A stretch of DNA of 64,000 nucleotides from Pseudomonas fluorescens (GCF_900215245.1 NZ_LT907842.1:2728001-2792000); one strand, 5' to 3'. Numbered from the stretch's first letter, positions 25,805-34,593 are shown. Notes: a model not told the origin generated them from the letters alone. Translations and numbers: made by a program.

Positions 25805-26607
25805 AGTTGATGCTTGCCGAGCCGTTCAAGACCCTCTGGGCCGGGCGCGATGCGTTCGCCGAAGTCGAGCGGCTGCAAGGCGAGGTGTACCGTGAGCTTG
25901 AAGCGCGGCGCACCTTGCGTACCGAAGTGGATGGCCGTGGTTATTTTGTGAAGATCCACCGTGGCATCGGCTGGGGCGAGATCGTCAAGAACCTGGTCAC
26001 CGCCAAGCTGCCGGTGCTGGGCGCGGGTCAGGAGTGGCAGGCCATCGAACGCCTGCACGCAATCGGCGTGCCGACCATGACCGCCGTGGCGTACGGCGAG
26101 CGCGGCAGCAACCCGGCCGACCAGCACTCGTTCATCATCACCGAAGAGTTGGCGCCTACGGTCAGCCTTGAAGATTTCAGCATCAACTGGGCCAAACAGC
26201 CGCCCGAGCCGCGCCTCAAGCGCGCGCTGATCGCTGAAGTGGCGCGGATGACCGGCATGATGCATCGCGGTGGGGTCAACCACCGCGACTGCTACATCTG
26301 CCACTTCCTGCTGCACACGGATACGCCGGTCACCTTCGATCACTTCAAACTGTCGGTGATCGACCTGCACCGCGCCCAGACCCGCGACAAAATCAGCCAT
26401 CGCTGGCGCGACAAAGACTTGGCCGCGCTGTACTTTTCGGCGCTGGACATCGGCCTCACGCGTCGCGACAAGTTGCGCTTCCTCAAGGGCTACTTCCAGC
26501 AGCCGCTGCGCCAGATCCTGGCCGAAGAAAGCCCCTTGCTGCAGTGGCTGCAGGCCAAGGCCGACAAGCTTTATGCGCGCAAACAACGCTACGGGGACGC
26601 GCTCTGA
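25801..26607 (+). CDS. waaP: LPS heptose I kinase WaaP
   Basis: A 268-residue kinase with a protein-kinase-like fold that phosphorylates heptose I of the inner core; it is essential for core completion and export in P. aeruginosa. The ATP lysine is Lys51 (YFVKIHRGIGWGE), the catalytic loop is HRDCYICHFLL with Asp163, and the metal-binding Asp lies in VIDLHRAQ. ATGA overlap with waaG, and TGATG overlap with the next kinase gene. First of four consecutive kinase-fold genes. Confidence 0.95.
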   Translation: MKLMLAEPFKTLWAGRDAFAEVERLQGEVYRELEARRTLRTEVDGRGYFVKIHRGIGWGEIVKNLVTAKLPVLGAGQEWQAIERLHAIGVPTMTAVAYGERGSNPADQHSFIITEELAPTVSLEDFSINWAKQPPEPRLKRALIAEVARMTGMMHRGGVNHRDCYICHFLLHTDTPVTFDHFKLSVIDLHRAQTRDKISHRWRDKDLAALYFSALDIGLTRRDKLRFLKGYFQQPLRQILAEESPLLQWLQAKADKLYARKQRYGDAL

Positions 26608-27341
26608 TGGCGGGTTGGAATCTGGAACCTGCTTACGCCGCACTGGCGGATGATTTCGGCAGCCTTGAGGCGGTGTTTGCGCTGCAGGGCGAGCAGCTGA
26701 CGCGCGACCCGTTGTCGGAAGTGATCCGCGTAGAGCGCGGCGGGGTCAATTTCTACGTCAAGCGTTACGTCGGTGCCGGTAAAGGCCTGCGCCGCTACCT
26801 GGGCAAGCCGCGGGTGAAGTCCGAATGGCAGAACCTCAAGCGCTTCGCCAGGTGGGGGATTCCTACCGCCGACGTGGTGGCCTGGGGCCTGGAGCGCAAG
26901 GGCCTGGCCTATGCGCGGGGGGCGATGATCACCCGCGAGCTGCCGAGAACCGCTGACTTGTCGGTGCTGGCCGATCGCAACGATGCCTGTTTGAAAGACC
27001 CCAAGTGGGTCAGCGTGATCAGTCGCCAGCTTGCTGAATACACCCGTACGATGCACGAGCATCGCTTCACCCATAACGATTTGAAGTGGCGCAACCTGTT
27101 GGTCGACGATCATCAGACCCTGTACCTGATCGATTGCCCCAACGGTGATTTCTGGCGCGGGTTCTGGCTCAAGTACCGAATTACCAAAGACCTGGCCTGC
27201 CTGGACAAAGTCGCCAAGTATCACTTGTCGGCTACCCAGCGCCTGCGCTTCTACCTGCAATATCGCCAACGCTCGCACCTGACGGCGTCGGACAAACAGC
27301 GGATTCGCCACGTGGTGAAGTTTTTCGAGGGGCGCGAATGA
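26607..27341 (+). CDS. wapP: LPS core kinase, WapP-like
   Basis: A 244-residue kinase-fold protein of the lipopolysaccharide kinase group, probably phosphorylating a core heptose or a later position. ATP lysine Lys52 (FYVKRYVG), catalytic loop THNDLKWRNLLV with Asp158 and Asn163, and LIDCPNGD for metal binding are all intact. The start at 26607 overlaps the waaP stop by one base; the frame opens earlier, within waaP. P. aeruginosa has a homologue at the same place (PA5008); the name wapP is from memory and its exact acceptor is not known to me. Confidence 0.82.
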   Translation: MAGWNLEPAYAALADDFGSLEAVFALQGEQLTRDPLSEVIRVERGGVNFYVKRYVGAGKGLRRYLGKPRVKSEWQNLKRFARWGIPTADVVAWGLERKGLAYARGAMITRELPRTADLSVLADRNDACLKDPKWVSVISRQLAEYTRTMHEHRFTHNDLKWRNLLVDDHQTLYLIDCPNGDFWRGFWLKYRITKDLACLDKVAKYHLSATQRLRFYLQYRQRSHLTASDKQRIRHVVKFFEGRE

Positions 27342-28090
27342 GTGATTTCCTGGCGGCCGAAGATCGCGCTCTGCTTGAGCGCAACGGCCTGGCTGACTTC
27401 GATGCCCTGTGGGCCAGGCAACTGGACGCGGTGGATGAACCCAATACCAGCGATGGGGGGTGGAGCAGCGTATTTCGTCTGGAGCTTGAAGGGCAGGGCT
27501 ACTACCTCAAGCGCCAGAGCAATTACCTGACACGCACACTCAGCAAGCCGTTTGGCGAGCCGACATTTGCCCGTGAATTCCGTAACATCAGCCGTTATCG
27601 CGAGCGCGGTATTCCGGCGTTGCAGGCGGCGTTTTTCGGTGAGCGCAAGGTCAATGGCGAGCACCGTGCGATGTTGCTGACCCGTGCCCTGGACGGTTGG
27701 AACGACCTGGATTCATTGCTGGAGCAATGGTCGCAACTGACAGATGCCCAGCACCGTGCGATCTTGCTGGCCTGCGGTCAGCTGGCGCGACACCTGCACA
27801 GCGTGGGTCAGGTGCATGGCTGTTTTTATCCCAAGCATATTTTCCTGCAGGCCACAGGCACAGGTTATGCCGCGCAGTTGATCGACCTGGAGAAAACTCG
27901 CCCGTTACTGTTCGGCAGGCGCGACCGGGTCAAGGACCTGGAACCGCTGTTGCGGCGCGCGCCGCAGTGGTCGGATGCCCACGTGCGGCAATTGTTGGCG
28001 GCCTATCTGGATCAACCTGAAGACAGCTCGCTGACCACCGCCTGGTTCGAGCGCCTGACGGCCCGTCGCAGTCACAAGGAGAAGCGCTGA
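27338..28090 (+). CDS. LPS kinase-like protein (WapQ/InaA type) lacking the usual catalytic Asp
   Basis: A 250-residue kinase-fold protein, four-base overlap with the previous gene and one-base overlap with the next. YYLKRQSNYLTR (Lys58) gives the ATP lysine and QLIDLEKTR the metal-site Asp. The catalytic loop reads VHGCFYPKHIFL: Cys162 stands where WaaP has Asp163, with the spacing to the following His preserved. This Cys-containing form resembles InaA-type members, so it may be a family feature rather than recent decay. It may therefore be a weak or non-catalytic relative, or use another base. P. aeruginosa has a homologue here, possibly named wapQ; I leave the symbol blank. Confidence 0.78.
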   Translation: MSDFLAAEDRALLERNGLADFDALWARQLDAVDEPNTSDGGWSSVFRLELEGQGYYLKRQSNYLTRTLSKPFGEPTFAREFRNISRYRERGIPALQAAFFGERKVNGEHRAMLLTRALDGWNDLDSLLEQWSQLTDAQHRAILLACGQLARHLHSVGQVHGCFYPKHIFLQATGTGYAAQLIDLEKTRPLLFGRRDRVKDLEPLLRRAPQWSDAHVRQLLAAYLDQPEDSSLTTAWFERLTARRSHKEKR

Positions 28091-29541
28091 TGCGTTTGTC
28101 TGAGCTGAAAAAAGCCGGTCGCACGCCTGGCCTCCCGCTGACCATCGAGCTGGCGGATGCTGCTGGCCCAGGGCAACTGCAATTGCTCAGCCTGCTGCGC
28201 GTATTGCCCGGCGAGCGCTATGTGGGCGCAGGCGTGTGGCGCGGTCGCACGGTGCTGGCCAAATTGTTGGTGGGCAACAAGGCGGCACGGCATTTTCAGC
28301 GTGAACTCGGCGGCGTCCGCCTGCTGGCTGAGCAAGGCCTGACCACGCCGCAGCTGCTGGCCGATGGTTTGCAGGAAGGTGAGGGTGGCTGGCTGCTGTT
28401 CGACTTTATTGAAGGCGCCGAAAGCCTCGCCGATGCCTGGCAGGCGGTCGAAGGTTTGCCGCCGTTGGCGGACGAACAGACCGCCGTGCTCGCCGAGGCG
28501 TTGGCTGCGATCGCGCAGATGCACAGCAAAGGCTTGTGGCAGGAAGACCTGCACCTGGACAACCTGCTGCGCCAGGACGGCAAGCTGTACCTGATTGACG
28601 GTGCCGGGATTCGCGTCGAAGAAGCGGGCAAGCCGCTGTCACGCAATCGGGTGCTGGAAAATCTCGGGGTGTTTTTCGCCCAACTGCCGAAAAACCTTGA
28701 GCCGTTCACCGAAGAGTTGTTGGTGTATTACCTGCTGGGCAATGGCGAGCACGCGTTGCCGCTGGAAGCCCTGGAGAAGCAGGTGCGCAAGGTCAGTGCC
28801 TGGCGCTTGAAAGACTTTTTGAACAAGGTCGGTCGTGAGTGCACGCTGTTCAGCGTGGTGCGTGGCGCCTTTGCCTTGCGTGCGATTCGTCGCGAGGAAG
28901 CGCCTGCGATGCTACCGGTGCTGGAGCAGGCCGATGCGTTGCTTGATCAGGGCCACCTGTACAAGACCGGTGGTGCGGCCACTGTCGCCAAGGTCGAAGT
29001 GGCCGGTCGGCCGCTGGTGATCAAGCGCTACAACATCAAGGGGTTCGCCCATTGGCTCAAGCGTTTCTGGCGCCCCAGTCGTGCCTGGCACTCCTGGCGT
29101 GAAGGTAACCGCCTGGCCTTTCTGGGGATCGCCACGCCCAAGCCGCTGGCTGTGCTGGAAAAGCGTTTTTTCTGGCTGCGCAGCCGGGCTTATCTGGTCA
29201 CCGACTACTTGCCGGGGCCGGACATCATCGAGCGCTTCGCACCGTATGTTGAGAACGGCGATGCGCCCGAAAACGAACTGCTGGCCCTGGATCATCTGTT
29301 TGCCGAGTTGATTCGTGAGCGCATCAGCCATGGCGATTTCAAGGGCCATAATCTGTTCTGGGCCGAGGATCGCTGGGCGTTGATTGACCTCGATGCCATG
29401 TGCCAGCACCGCAGTGAAGCCAGCTTCGCCCCGGCGTTTGCCAAGGACCGCGCGCGATTTATGCGCAACTGGCCTGAGAGCAGCGCCTTGTACCAACGGA
29501 TCGACCAGCGTTTGCCCCGAGAGGTCGGCGTCGCCGGTTAA
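28090..29541 (+). CDS. Tandem two-domain LPS kinase-like protein
   Basis: A 483-residue protein made of two kinase folds in series. The first (about 1-235) has AKLLVGNKAARHFQRE, the loop WQEDLHLDNLL (Asp153, Asn158) and LIDGAGI (Asp170). The second (about 290-475) has VIKRYNIKG, the loop SHGDFKGHNLF (Asp416) and LIDLDAM. Both keep the catalytic Asp, although the first has Gln instead of His two residues before it. Last gene of the waaF operon by overlap (one base with the previous gene), followed by a REP element and a convergent receptor gene. Substrate unknown; the location implies core phosphorylation, and P. aeruginosa PA5006 is the likely counterpart. Confidence 0.82.
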   Translation: MRLSELKKAGRTPGLPLTIELADAAGPGQLQLLSLLRVLPGERYVGAGVWRGRTVLAKLLVGNKAARHFQRELGGVRLLAEQGLTTPQLLADGLQEGEGGWLLFDFIEGAESLADAWQAVEGLPPLADEQTAVLAEALAAIAQMHSKGLWQEDLHLDNLLRQDGKLYLIDGAGIRVEEAGKPLSRNRVLENLGVFFAQLPKNLEPFTEELLVYYLLGNGEHALPLEALEKQVRKVSAWRLKDFLNKVGRECTLFSVVRGAFALRAIRREEAPAMLPVLEQADALLDQGHLYKTGGAATVAKVEVAGRPLVIKRYNIKGFAHWLKRFWRPSRAWHSWREGNRLAFLGIATPKPLAVLEKRFFWLRSRAYLVTDYLPGPDIIERFAPYVENGDAPENELLALDHLFAELIRERISHGDFKGHNLFWAEDRWALIDLDAMCQHRSEASFAPAFAKDRARFMRNWPESSALYQRIDQRLPREVGVAG

Positions 29542-29557
29542 AGCCGGTCTTCGGCCC

Positions 29558-29636
29558 TTTCGCGAGCATGCCCGCCGGCCCACATGTTGATTGGTAAACG
29601 CGGTCCAATGTGGGCGCGGGCTTGCCCGCGAAGGCG
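29558..29636. repeat. REP pair in reverse arrangement between kinase gene and yncD
   Basis: A complement-type arm TTCGCGAGCATGCCCGCCGG (29560-29579, degenerate, then CCCACA) comes first and a forward-type arm TGTGGGCGCGGGCTTGCCCG (29610-29629) second, the opposite order from most REP pairs in this window. It lies in the 120-base gap between two convergent genes. Confidence 0.8.
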
Positions 29637-29661
29637 GCCGCTCAGGCGCTACATGACCTGA

Positions 29662-31764
29662 TCAAAACTGGTATTCAGCCCCCGCTCCCGCATACCACGA
29701 CCGCCCCGGCGCCGCTTCGTAATAGCGACCATTGCCGTCACCGACAATCACCGAACCGACGTACTGGCGATCCAGCAAGTTATCCAGGCGCAACGTCTGG
29801 TGGAAGGTCCAGTGCTCCACCTTCTGCTCAAAGCGTGCGCGCCAGTTGAACACGCTGTAGCCCGGTGCTGCCCGTTGTTGGTTGGTGTCTTCGACGTAGA
29901 CCTTGCTGCGATACATGCCTTCAAGGGCGGTGCTCACCCAGTCGCGGGGTTTCCAGTTCAGCTCGGCAAACAGCGTGGTTTGCGGTACGCCCGGCAAGTA
30001 GTTGCCTTTGCTGATGGTCGTGTTGCCGCCGCTGACGAAGTCACTGTCGTAAGTGGCCTGCAAGCGGGTGTAGGCGAGGTGGGTGCTCCACTGTTCGCTG
30101 AGCTGGCTTTCCAGGCCCAACTCCAAGCCTCGGCGCAGGGTGCGGCCAGCGTTTTGATAGGTGGTGCGCCCACCGCTGGATTGCTGTACGACCAGTTCGT
30201 CTTCAGTGGTGATCTGGAATAACGCGGCGTTGAGGCGAGTGTCTTCGCCCAGTTTTGCCTTCAGGCCGACTTCGTACTGCTGGCTGACCGATGGCTTGAG
30301 CGCAAAGTTAAAGCCGTTGGCGCTGCTCGAATAAGCCGACTCGGCCTGGGTCGGGGTTTCAAAGCCTTTGCCCGCGCTCACGTACCCATGCAGGTCCGGC
30401 GTAAAGGCATACATCACGCTGACCGACGGGGTGTTCTTCTGATAGGTCTTGCTGCCGCTGTCATTGCCGTCGCGGAGGAAGTGGTCGTCCACGTCCATCT
30501 TCATGGTGCTGTGGCGCAGGCCTGCCTGCAGGGTCCAGTCGCCCAGCAGCCAGTTGGCTTGTACGAAGGGGTCGAGGCTGGTGGCAGTGTCGATTTCATT
30601 GCGACCCAATGCGCCTTTGACACCGTGCACACCGTCGAGGGTGTTGGAATAGCCCTGGCGATCATCCTGGCTGCGGTCGTAATCAAGGCCGGTGATCAGC
30701 GTCAGGTCGCCGGGGGCGCTGGTGATGGGTTGCAGCCAGTGGACCGAGCCCCCGTAGAATTTGCGGTCGAAAGCCACTACGCCGCCGCGAGCGTTTGCCG
30801 GTTTGAGTGCGCCACTGGCGAATTTGTCCGGAATCGACAAGTACTGAATCACGCTGCGCCGTCCTGTGTACGCATTGACCTGCAACGTCGCATCGCCGAT
30901 GTAGCGCTCGTAATTCATGCCTAATTGCTGATGATCGATACTTTTTCGCGTGTTGTATTCCAGTGCGGCCGGCGCTACCGAACGCGGGTCGGCCTTGTAC
31001 GCGGCCCAGGTTTGCCCCAGCGGGTCCTGCGTGCCGTTTTGCTCCAGGCTGCTGTAGATCAGCGCCAGCTTGCTGTCGTCATCCGGCTGGAAGTTGAGCT
31101 TGGCAAAGGTCTGGTCCCGGCGGGCGCTGCTGTGGTCGCGGTAGCCGTCGGTGTCCATGCGCGAGGCGTCAAGCACGAAACCGGCGCCGTTCGCCGCGCC
31201 TTCGGCGGTGAGGTGGTTTTTGTTCAAGCCGTCGCTGCCCACCAGGGTTTCAGCGCCGATGCGTGGCGGGCCTTCGCCGTCGCGGGAAAACATCTGGATG
31301 ACCCCGCCGGCATTGCTGCCGTACAAGGTGGCCGCCGGGCCGCGCAGGACTTCGATGCGTTCGGCGGTATCGAGGTTGAAGGTGGCCGCCTGGCCCTGAC
31401 CGTCCGGGGTGCTGGCGGGGATGCCGTCAGCAACCAGCTTGATGCCGCGTACACCAAACGCCGAGCGGGCGCCGAAGCCGCGTGAGGAAATCTGCAGGTC
31501 CTGCGCATAGTTCTGACGGTTCTGGACCACCAGCCCGGGCACTCGTGACAGCGCTTCGGAGGCGTTGATGCCGAGTTGCCCGTCGCTGATCTGTTCACGG
31601 CTGATGCTGTCGACCGAGTAGGGCAGGTCGAAGGTCGGGTTGGCGCTGCGCGAACCGGTGACGACGCTGGGGTCGAGGATCAGTGGTGCGTCGTCGGCCA
31701 TAGCGGTGTTGCTCAGGGCAAGCAGGCTGGGCAGCAAAAAGGTGAGGCGGGCGAATGTTTTCAT
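29662..31764 (-). CDS. yncD: TonB-dependent outer-membrane receptor, YncD/PqqU family
   Basis: A 700-residue outer-membrane receptor with a signal peptide (MKTFARLTFLLPSLLALSNTAMA), a plug domain and a 22-strand barrel ending in aromatic F. It shares long strings with E. coli YncD, including PGLVVQNRQNYAQDLQ, ADGIPASTPDGQGQ, GFETPT, SSGGRTTYQNAGRT and the C-terminal VGSVIV...NGRYYE..PGR. YncD has been reported as a receptor for the cofactor PQQ (PqqU), so PQQ uptake is a reasonable guess. The start at 31764 is chosen because the signal peptide begins there. No Fur box was seen upstream, which argues against a siderophore role. It interrupts the LPS locus on the opposite strand. Confidence 0.88.
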   Translation of the reverse strand: MKTFARLTFLLPSLLALSNTAMADDAPLILDPSVVTGSRSANPTFDLPYSVDSISREQISDGQLGINASEALSRVPGLVVQNRQNYAQDLQISSRGFGARSAFGVRGIKLVADGIPASTPDGQGQAATFNLDTAERIEVLRGPAATLYGSNAGGVIQMFSRDGEGPPRIGAETLVGSDGLNKNHLTAEGAANGAGFVLDASRMDTDGYRDHSSARRDQTFAKLNFQPDDDSKLALIYSSLEQNGTQDPLGQTWAAYKADPRSVAPAALEYNTRKSIDHQQLGMNYERYIGDATLQVNAYTGRRSVIQYLSIPDKFASGALKPANARGGVVAFDRKFYGGSVHWLQPITSAPGDLTLITGLDYDRSQDDRQGYSNTLDGVHGVKGALGRNEIDTATSLDPFVQANWLLGDWTLQAGLRHSTMKMDVDDHFLRDGNDSGSKTYQKNTPSVSVMYAFTPDLHGYVSAGKGFETPTQAESAYSSSANGFNFALKPSVSQQYEVGLKAKLGEDTRLNAALFQITTEDELVVQQSSGGRTTYQNAGRTLRRGLELGLESQLSEQWSTHLAYTRLQATYDSDFVSGGNTTISKGNYLPGVPQTTLFAELNWKPRDWVSTALEGMYRSKVYVEDTNQQRAAPGYSVFNWRARFEQKVEHWTFHQTLRLDNLLDRQYVGSVIVGDGNGRYYEAAPGRSWYAGAGAEYQF

Positions 31765-31936
31765 GGTCAGCCAGGATCTGGGGCGCATAGGGCATAAACG
31801 CGCAAAAGGGCGCGAGTTTAGTGGCTTGGGCAATTTTTACCATTTCGGATTTTTCTCACGAGCCGGCGGGCGTGCTGAGTCTGGGGTGTCGGTCTTGTCG
31901 ATGCTAGCGTGGCGGACCACTGGGAGAGGACCGTCC

Positions 31937-32272
31937 ATGAGCTTGAAAATGACTGTGGCATTGGCGCTCGCCAGTCTCACATTAGGCGGCTGCGGCACGC
32001 TGAATACGCTGTTGCGTGATGACCTGGCGGCGACGCGTGAATTGCGCAAACAGAAGACCTATTGCGAATCCATCCCGCGTGCCTACAGCGGCCTGGCGTT
32101 TAATTTTTGCCTGCTTAACGCGCCACCGGACTACACCGGCGTGCTCGTACCGTTGGTGCTGGTGGACCTGACTGCGTCGGGTATTGTTGATACCGTGGTG
32201 CTGCCCTACACGCTTTACCAGCAGAGCACGCTGGGTAACAGGGGGGTTTACTGGCCGCCCGGTCGTTCGTAG
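31937..32272 (+). CDS. YceK/YidQ-family (DUF1375) lipoprotein, copy 1
   Basis: A 111-residue small lipoprotein. Signal peptide MSLKMTVALALASLTLGGC with a lipobox (LGGC, Cys19) and Gly at +2, predicting an outer-membrane anchor. The mature part contains YCESIPRAYSGLAFNFC and a hydrophobic stretch ending DTVVLPYTLYQQ, both typical of the YceK family. A strong GGGAGAGG sits upstream of ATG 31937. It is paralogous to the next gene. Function unknown. Confidence 0.82.
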   Translation: MSLKMTVALALASLTLGGCGTLNTLLRDDLAATRELRKQKTYCESIPRAYSGLAFNFCLLNAPPDYTGVLVPLVLVDLTASGIVDTVVLPYTLYQQSTLGNRGVYWPPGRS

Positions 32273-32337
32273 TGACAGGCGTTATCAATGCGCCGGGGCC
32301 GGCCCGGTTTCATTCTTTCAGGCAAAAGGAGTTGTTC

Positions 32338-32694
32338 GTGAATCGTGGAATCGAAGTGCTGTTGGTCGCGAGCCTGCTGATGCTTTCAGGGTGCGGAACG
32401 ATCAATACCGTCTTTCGCCCGGACACCGTGACCAGTCAGGGCCTCAAGGATTCGCGCAGCCACTGTGGCAGCGTGCCGCGTATCTACAGCGGGGTGATAT
32501 CCGGGTTTTGTTACTTGAACAGCGAGCCAAAACCTGAAAAAGGCGTAGACAACCCAGGCTTTGGCCAGCCGGCAAGTAATATATTTCCGATCATTGCCAT
32601 CGAGGCGCTGGCCTCGGGTCTGGCCGACACGCTGGTGCTGCCCTACACCGTCTACCGCCAAAGCCAGGACGGCGACATCCAGGTCTACAAGTAG
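32338..32694 (+). CDS. YceK/YidQ-family (DUF1375) lipoprotein, copy 2
   Basis: A 118-residue lipoprotein related to its upstream neighbour. It shares the lipobox segment ending SGC at Cys19, GCGTINT against GCGTLNT, a Cys-then-VPRIYSG block and DTLVLPYTVYRQ. It has an insertion (PKPEKGVDNPGFGQPA) the first copy lacks. The start is GTG at 32338, chosen because AAAAGGAG precedes it at 6 bases; the frame itself opens at 32272 directly on the stop of copy 1. Likely a tandem duplication, function unknown. Confidence 0.8.
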   Translation: MNRGIEVLLVASLLMLSGCGTINTVFRPDTVTSQGLKDSRSHCGSVPRIYSGVISGFCYLNSEPKPEKGVDNPGFGQPASNIFPIIAIEALASGLADTLVLPYTVYRQSQDGDIQVYK

Positions 32695-32738
32695 TCCGCT
32701 TGCCGGTTGCCGCTAACAGCTTCCTACTGCTTTTAAGT

Positions 32739-32807
32739 TATAATCCCGCCCTTTAGCTGTTTCTCGCTCAGGCGGGAGGCACACTTTTTTCAGGCGCAAC
32801 CCGCCTG
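32739..32807 (+). promoter_or_regulatory. Candidate promoter and leader hairpin of the wapO gene group
   Basis: A consensus -10 hexamer TATAAT lies at 32739-32744, 92 bases before the wapO start, without a convincing -35 hexamer. In the leader, CAGGCGGG (32769-32776) and CCCGCCTG (32800-32807) can pair around a 23-base loop. This would give the second half of the LPS locus its own promoter. Predicted by eye only. Confidence 0.4.
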
Positions 32808-32835
32808 TATGCAGACTAAAAGAGGCTAGACCCCT

Positions 32836-34593
32836 GTGGCATTGACGATTCTTGGCCTGTCCGGCGCCCTTAGCCATGATCCTTCCGCAGCGTTGTATAT
32901 CGACGGCAAGCTGATTGCGGCCGCCGAAGAAGAGCGCTTCGTACGCGACAAACATGCAAAGAACCGCATGCCCTACGAATCGGCGAAGTTCTGCCTGGAA
33001 CAAGCCGGCATCAAGCCTTCCGACGTTGACGTGGTGGCGATCCCGTTCGCTCCGATCAGCCTGTTCGGCGAGGCGCGTTGGCACTATGCCAAGCGTTACT
33101 GGTACGCCCCGGACCGCGCGCTCGACGCGATCCTGATGGGCAACCGTCGCTACAAGCGCTACCGCAACAAGATCGTCTGGTGCCTGGAGCAACTGGGCTT
33201 CGATCCGAAAAAAATCAAGATCGAGCCGGTTGAACACCACCTGGCCCATGCTTCCAGCGCCTACCACTGCTCGGGCTTCCAGGAAAAAACCGCGATCCTC
33301 GGCATCGACGGCAAGGGTGAGTACGCCACCACGTTCTTCGGCTACGGCGAAAACGGCAAGATCCACAAGATCAAGGAATTCTACGATCCGGATTCCCTGG
33401 GTGGTCTGTATGGCGCGATTACCGAGTTCCTCGGTTTCGAGATGCTCGACGGCGAGTTCAAGGTCATGGGCATGGCGCCGTATGGCGATGCCAGCAAATA
33501 TGATTTCTCGCGCCTGGCTTCGTTTGAAAACGGCGAGTTGGTGATCAACACCGACTACGCCAACGTCATCGGTCTGCGCCGTTATAAAGAGAAGGGCAAG
33601 GGCTTCTACTTCTCGCCAAAACTGATCGAGTGGCTGGGTCCCAAGCGCGAAGGCGATATCGCCGACGAGCCGTACATCCACTACGCGGCCAGCATGCAAG
33701 CGCTGTTCGAAAAGCTGGCCCTGCAGATGATCGACCACTACCTGGGCGACATCCTCAAGGACACCGGCAAACTGGCCTTCGCCGGCGGCTGTGCGCTGAA
33801 CGTCAAGCTGAACCAGAAAATCATTGCCCGTGACGACGTCAAAGAGCTGTTCGTGCAGCCGGCGTCCGGCGATGCCGGCACCGCAGTTGGCGCGGCAGCC
33901 TATGTGTCCCACGCCCGTGGTGTACCGGTAGAGAAGATGGAACACGTCTATCTCGGCCCGTCCTACAGCAACGAAGACGTGATCGCTGCGTGCGCCAAGC
34001 ACGAGAGCAAGCCGGTGTGGCGCAAGATCGAAAACATGCCCAAGCGCATCGCCAAGATCATGGTCGACGGTAACCCGGTGGCCTGGTTCCAGGGCCGCAT
34101 GGAGTTTGGCCCGCGTGCCTTGGGTGGTCGTTCGATCATCGGTTGCCCGAGCGCCACCGGCGTGGCTGACCGCATCAACCACCAGATCAAGTTCCGCGAG
34201 CGCTGGAGGCCTTTCTGCCCGTCGATGCTCGACACCGTGGCCCCGCAGATGATCAAGGTCGATCACCCGGCGCCGTTCATGACCTTCACTTTTGAAGTGT
34301 CGGAAGAGTGGAAAACCCGCGTGCCGGAAGTGGTCCATGAAGATGGCACCTCTCGCGCCCAGGTGCTCAAGCGCGAATACAACCCGCGCTACTACGACAT
34401 GATGAAAGAGCTGGAAGTGCTGACCGGTAACGGCGTGTCGCTGAACACCTCGCTCAACCGCCGTGGCGAAGCGATGATCTGCTCGCCCACCGACGCGCTG
34501 AACATGTTCTTCGGCTCTGACCTGCAATACCTGATCATGGAAGACATCCTGGTCGTCAAAGACGGCGTGGACCCTTATGACTCGGTCGGCTGA
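32836..34593 (+). CDS. wapO: NodU/CmcH-family carbamoyltransferase, LPS core (WapO-like)
   Basis: A 585-residue enzyme that transfers a carbamoyl group from carbamoyl phosphate; the P. aeruginosa homologue (PA5005) carbamoylates heptose II of the core. The N-terminal Kae1-like domain has LGLSGALSHDPSAAL and the metal-binding HHLAHA at 134-139. The YrdC-like C-terminal part has AFAGGCALNVKLNQ and FGPRALGGRSIIG. The start is GTG at 32836 (MALTILGLSG) with AGAGG about ten bases upstream. It overlaps the next gene by 17 bases. The symbol is from memory of the P. aeruginosa locus. Confidence 0.85.
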   Translation: MALTILGLSGALSHDPSAALYIDGKLIAAAEEERFVRDKHAKNRMPYESAKFCLEQAGIKPSDVDVVAIPFAPISLFGEARWHYAKRYWYAPDRALDAILMGNRRYKRYRNKIVWCLEQLGFDPKKIKIEPVEHHLAHASSAYHCSGFQEKTAILGIDGKGEYATTFFGYGENGKIHKIKEFYDPDSLGGLYGAITEFLGFEMLDGEFKVMGMAPYGDASKYDFSRLASFENGELVINTDYANVIGLRRYKEKGKGFYFSPKLIEWLGPKREGDIADEPYIHYAASMQALFEKLALQMIDHYLGDILKDTGKLAFAGGCALNVKLNQKIIARDDVKELFVQPASGDAGTAVGAAAYVSHARGVPVEKMEHVYLGPSYSNEDVIAACAKHESKPVWRKIENMPKRIAKIMVDGNPVAWFQGRMEFGPRALGGRSIIGCPSATGVADRINHQIKFRERWRPFCPSMLDTVAPQMIKVDHPAPFMTFTFEVSEEWKTRVPEVVHEDGTSRAQVLKREYNPRYYDMMKELEVLTGNGVSLNTSLNRRGEAMICSPTDALNMFFGSDLQYLIMEDILVVKDGVDPYDSVG

